64,000 nt of DNA from Didemnitutus sp047777955 (lineage in GTDB: Bacteria; Verrucomicrobiota; Verrucomicrobiia; Opitutales; Opitutaceae): NCBI RefSeq assembly GCF_047777955.1, contig NZ_CP180536.1:79785-143784 (forward strand). The letters run 5' to 3'. The first letter of the stretch is position 1. The number at the start of each line of letters is the position of its first letter. A model generated the notes under the pieces. That model searched no databases. It saw only the letters and a program-made list of their open reading frames with translations, and was not told where the DNA came from. Shown here piece by piece: positions 61,854 through 64,000 of this stretch. Both the position numbers and the translations under genes were made by a program.

Positions 61854-62875
61854 GGCTTCGGTTCCTCCGAGGGGAGAAGATCGCTGACATCAACGCTGAT
61901 CGCCGGATTCGGGTTCACGTCTCTCACCAAGGCGATGCTCAGTCGCATGGGCGTGCTCGGTTCCAAGAGCACGCGTTGTCCATCGGGCTTCCGGGCGATC
62001 ACAAAGAAAGCGATGTTCTTTTCCCCGGGCTCCACGATCGGGTTGAAATCCGCGGCCGTCGCCGGGAGCACTTCGTCACCACTGCGCAGAATGAAACTGT
62101 CCGGGAGAAAAGTGAGACGACGTTGGGTTTTGTTCTCGATGGAAACAGCGACGCCCAATGCCGACATCGCGTTATTCCGCACAACGAAGTAGGGGCGGAT
62201 ACGGAAGCGATCGGTTTCGACGGAAGGATCGGTGTCGCGCCGCGCCCAAGCGAGTGCGGCATTGGCCGCAACAGCGCTCTCCGCCTGCTTCTCAGGCAGA
62301 TTCGAGAGCATCTGCATGAACCGGATCAGCCCGAGCTGCATTTCGTCCGTTGCCGGCGTGAAGTCCCGCCGTGGCGGGCTGGCGAGGCGCTGGACCGTGG
62401 CATTGCGGGCCTTCGTGGTCTCGCGCTGTGCCGCGACCGCGGCCTCCGTCGCTTGGCGCGCTTCCTCCGCAGGATCGAAGAAAGTCACCTTGCGGAAGGC
62501 GTAGAGCGCCCCTGCCGGCGCTACTTCGATCGGATAGGTTCTCCCGCGCATGACGATGTGGAGTGTGCGCCTGGCGCCGTCCACGATCGGGGAAATGAAA
62601 AACGTTCTCTCTCCGCGGCGGAGGCGGAGGAAGAAATCACCGGCGATCTTCTCGGGGTCCGTGGTGAACGCGCGGCCGGCCCAATCCTCGATCGGATACG
62701 GCACTTCAACCGCGGTGGCGTCCACCGGATTGGTGAGGATGATGTAGGGGCGGGTGCGCTCCGCATCGAGGGCGAAGCGAACCACCGTGAGGGGCTGTTC
62801 TTCGTCGGCACGCACGCTCGCGCCGACGGCGCAGAGCGCAAGGCAGAGGAGCAACACGTGGTGACGGCGGATCAT
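61850..62875 (-). CDS. VirB9/TrbG-like outer-ring protein
   Basis: 341 aa, complete. Signal peptide 1-23 (MIRRHHVLLLCLALCAVGASVRA). The N-terminal domain (LTVVRFALDAERTRPYIILT ... FFLRLRRGERTFFISPIVDG) and the C-terminal beta domain (RIRPYFVVRNNAMSALGVAVSIENKTQRRL) fit the VirB9/TrbG layout: periplasmic, forming the outer-membrane ring with VirB10 and the lipoprotein. A Glu/Ala-rich helix (PAEEARQATEAAVAAQRE) joins the two. ATGA overlaps on both sides couple it to the VirB8- and VirB10-like genes. The call rests on layout and neighbours. Confidence 0.7.
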   Translation of the reverse strand: MIRRHHVLLLCLALCAVGASVRADEEQPLTVVRFALDAERTRPYIILTNPVDATAVEVPYPIEDWAGRAFTTDPEKIAGDFFLRLRRGERTFFISPIVDGARRTLHIVMRGRTYPIEVAPAGALYAFRKVTFFDPAEEARQATEAAVAAQRETTKARNATVQRLASPPRRDFTPATDEMQLGLIRFMQMLSNLPEKQAESAVAANAALAWARRDTDPSVETDRFRIRPYFVVRNNAMSALGVAVSIENKTQRRLTFLPDSFILRSGDEVLPATAADFNPIVEPGEKNIAFFVIARKPDGQRVLLEPSTPMRLSIALVRDVNPNPAISVDVSDLLPSEEPKP

Positions 62876-63579
62876 TTCTGCAATGGCTCCCAGCGCTCGT
62901 CTGTCCAGGTAAGGCGGTAACGGGCGACTTGATACGGATACTGGCCTCGCTGCCCAACGAACGCGTTGGGGACGAGTTCATAGGTCACGCGAAAATAATA
63001 CGCCGGCGGAAGGTCCGGGATGCCATCAACGGCGCCGGTGCGCCGGACATAGCCACGAACGCGAAACCGGCGCTTGTCGCCGCTTGGTTCGAGTGGGTCG
63101 ATGCCGGCAATCTCCGGCTGCTGAAAGTAGTTCCGCCTCTTGAAGAGATCGGCTTCGGCCGCGACCTCGGCATCCACTTGCTTCATCGCCTCCGGCGTGA
63201 AGAGACGCCGGGCGAGTTCTGGCGCCGACAACCCATTCGGGTTACGCGTGAACTGGGCCTGCGAAACTTGGAGGGCGAGTTCACGGAAAAATTGGGTGTC
63301 GGGGTTGAGGCTTTCGAGCGGCCCGACATGGATCACGCCAGCGCCATCGACCGCGAACGTGGTCTGCGGCGCACGCGCAGAGCGCACCGCTGCGAGCATG
63401 AAGTAGAGGCAGACGACGGGCACGACGATCGCGATGCCGATGCACAAGACCTTGATCTGGTGCTCAGCCGCCAGGCGCTTCACCGGCGTAAAGCTCGATG
63501 AAACGTCCTGGGGATTCCTCGCGGTCGAGGTGGCGTCGCTGCGGGGGAATTCTTCCGTTGAACCAGGCTGAAATGTCAC
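62872..63579 (-). CDS. VirB8/TraE-like inner-membrane protein
   Basis: 235 aa from GTG 63579. A longer reading from TTG 63615 begins inside a promoter-like TTGACTTGTCTC, so it is rejected. One membrane segment near residues 42-65 (IKVLCIGIAIVVPVVCLYFM), short cytoplasmic N-terminus, then a periplasmic domain ending YFRVTYELVPNAF ... YQVARYRLTWTDERWEPL, the length and topology of VirB8/TraE, which nucleates the T4SS core at the inner membrane. First of the VirB8-B9-B10 series. No VirB4, VirB11 or VirD4 ATPase is in the window. Confidence 0.65.
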   Translation of the reverse strand: MTFQPGSTEEFPRSDATSTARNPQDVSSSFTPVKRLAAEHQIKVLCIGIAIVVPVVCLYFMLAAVRSARAPQTTFAVDGAGVIHVGPLESLNPDTQFFRELALQVSQAQFTRNPNGLSAPELARRLFTPEAMKQVDAEVAAEADLFKRRNYFQQPEIAGIDPLEPSGDKRRFRVRGYVRRTGAVDGIPDLPPAYYFRVTYELVPNAFVGQRGQYPYQVARYRLTWTDERWEPLQK

Positions 63580-63603
63580 GGGGTCGAGAATTTCGACCCT
63601 TAT

Positions 63604-63615
63604 GAGACAAGTCAA
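63604..63615 (-). promoter_or_regulatory. Promoter-like TTGACTTGTCTC before the T4SS operon
   Basis: Exact 12-base match to the box before ssb, reading into the VirB8-like gene about 25 bp downstream. Confidence 0.55.
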
Positions 63616-63633
63616 CGCTGGTTTACAACGGCT

Positions 63634-63978
63634 CTATCGCCCTCTGGAGGCTGCCATGCGTGCGCGCGCTTGGAGTAGGGGTGCCGCAGGCGGTTCGACA
63701 GCATGCCGTTCATGCTCGTGAACCGCGCTCACACCTGGCGGATTGCCTACTCCGGTCGCAACCCATTCCATCCACTGCGGCACGAGTGCCGTCTTGTCTG
63801 AGGGAAACGGGATGTCGATTTCCCCCCCATCACGTTTTCGGGCTACGGCCGAAAACTGCGTATCCGGTCCGGCAACGCGCCGCCAATAGAGGTATTCGTA
63901 GCCTTCTCGCTGCGCTACCTCTTCGGCGGTTGTGCCCAACCAGTCTTTGAAGAGTCTTTGTCGTTTGTGTGGCCCCAC
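63634..63978 (-). CDS. Small hypothetical protein upstream of the T4SS operon
   Basis: 114 aa, complete in the window (ATG 63978). Contains KRQRLFKDWLGTTAEEVAQREGYEYLYWRRV. The C-terminus EPPAAPLLQARARMAASRGR has the Pro-Leu then basic character of the element's tag without the exact MPPLP. No left-arm partner because the left arm is cut. No family recognised. Confidence 0.55.
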   Translation of the reverse strand: MGPHKRQRLFKDWLGTTAEEVAQREGYEYLYWRRVAGPDTQFSAVARKRDGGEIDIPFPSDKTALVPQWMEWVATGVGNPPGVSAVHEHERHAVEPPAAPLLQARARMAASRGR

Positions 63979-64000
63979 GTTGTTATTAATCGGACCGATG

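Larger units (their letters stand above)
31194..62363. repeat. Right arm of the giant inverted repeat
   Basis: Reverse complement of the left arm. It continues past the left-arm edge into 62364-64000, where the upstream part of the T4SS operon is unique in this window. Confidence 0.97.

Noticed and set aside
1..62363. Insertion-sequence or transposon inverted repeats
   Set aside because: No transposase, no short terminal repeats and no target duplication; the repeat spans whole operons.
63580..63615. TTG start for the VirB8-like gene
   Set aside because: It lies in the promoter-like TTGACTTGTCTC; GTG at 63579 gives normal VirB8 topology.

Overview
The window is one giant, almost perfect inverted repeat. 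Positions 1-31186 read as the reverse complement of about 31194-62363; paired coordinates sum to about 62363-62370, drifting only through scattered one-base indels. Every gene in the left arm therefore has a mirror copy in the right arm. Only 62364-64000 has no partner, because the left arm runs off the window edge. The arms meet at a short AT-rich imperfect hairpin (31112-31258) in a sea of GC-rich coding sequence. I read this as an assembly through the covalently closed (hairpin) end of a linear extrachromosomal element. A true fold-back dimer or a fold-back artefact cannot be excluded from sequence alone. No gene is clearly broken in both arms, which favours sequencing noise over decay.

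The host looks like a GC-rich Gram-negative. Leaders are often CA-rich without Shine-Dalgarno sequence, and there are Ig-like/InlB-like adhesins and a G-Y-T-L-I-E type pilin, features that would fit Verrucomicrobiota (Opitutales-like). This assignment is tentative. There are no rRNA or tRNA genes, no CRISPR array and no transposase.

Layout of one arm, from the tip outward (left-arm coordinates): (i) 30857-22427, transcribed away from the tip, a DNA-metabolism block: tip-proximal protein, unknown MPPLP protein, RusA-like resolvase, DUF5131 protein, HNH-like/sigma fusion, SSB, DnaA domain IV-like protein, UvrD-like helicase, RMF-like protein and an unknown. (ii) 22299-14450, secreted proteins: two Ig-repeat adhesins (one of 1564 aa), a small secreted coiled protein and an unknown exported protein. 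(iii) 14347-10638, maintenance: ParA, a membrane/adaptor protein, possible ribbon-helix-helix partner, DUF4326 and small genes, interspersed with A-tract repeats (GCTAAAAA) that may be the centromere. (iv) 10566-8202, an AbiE-type toxin-antitoxin pair and a nuclease-ASCH fusion. (v) 8239-1 and on to 63978 in the right arm, a transfer operon: VirB8-, VirB9- and VirB10-like proteins, lipoprotein, YpsA-like protein, type IV pilin-like protein, phosphoribosyltransferase, LPD5/LPD1 polyvalent protein with HEXXH motif and small genes.

Two features tie the element together. First, at least six unrelated proteins end in the same tag, M-P-P-L-P followed by an Ala/Lys/Arg-rich tail, and the cytoplasmic N-terminus of the VirB10-like protein carries L-P-P-L-P; this looks like an element-specific sorting or secretion signal. 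Second, promoter-like boxes recur (TTGACNCTCGCTTTCT and GACTTGTCTC-N6-GTCAYT), and the 27-bp palindrome in front of the tip-proximal gene shares its half-site with the hairpin tip.
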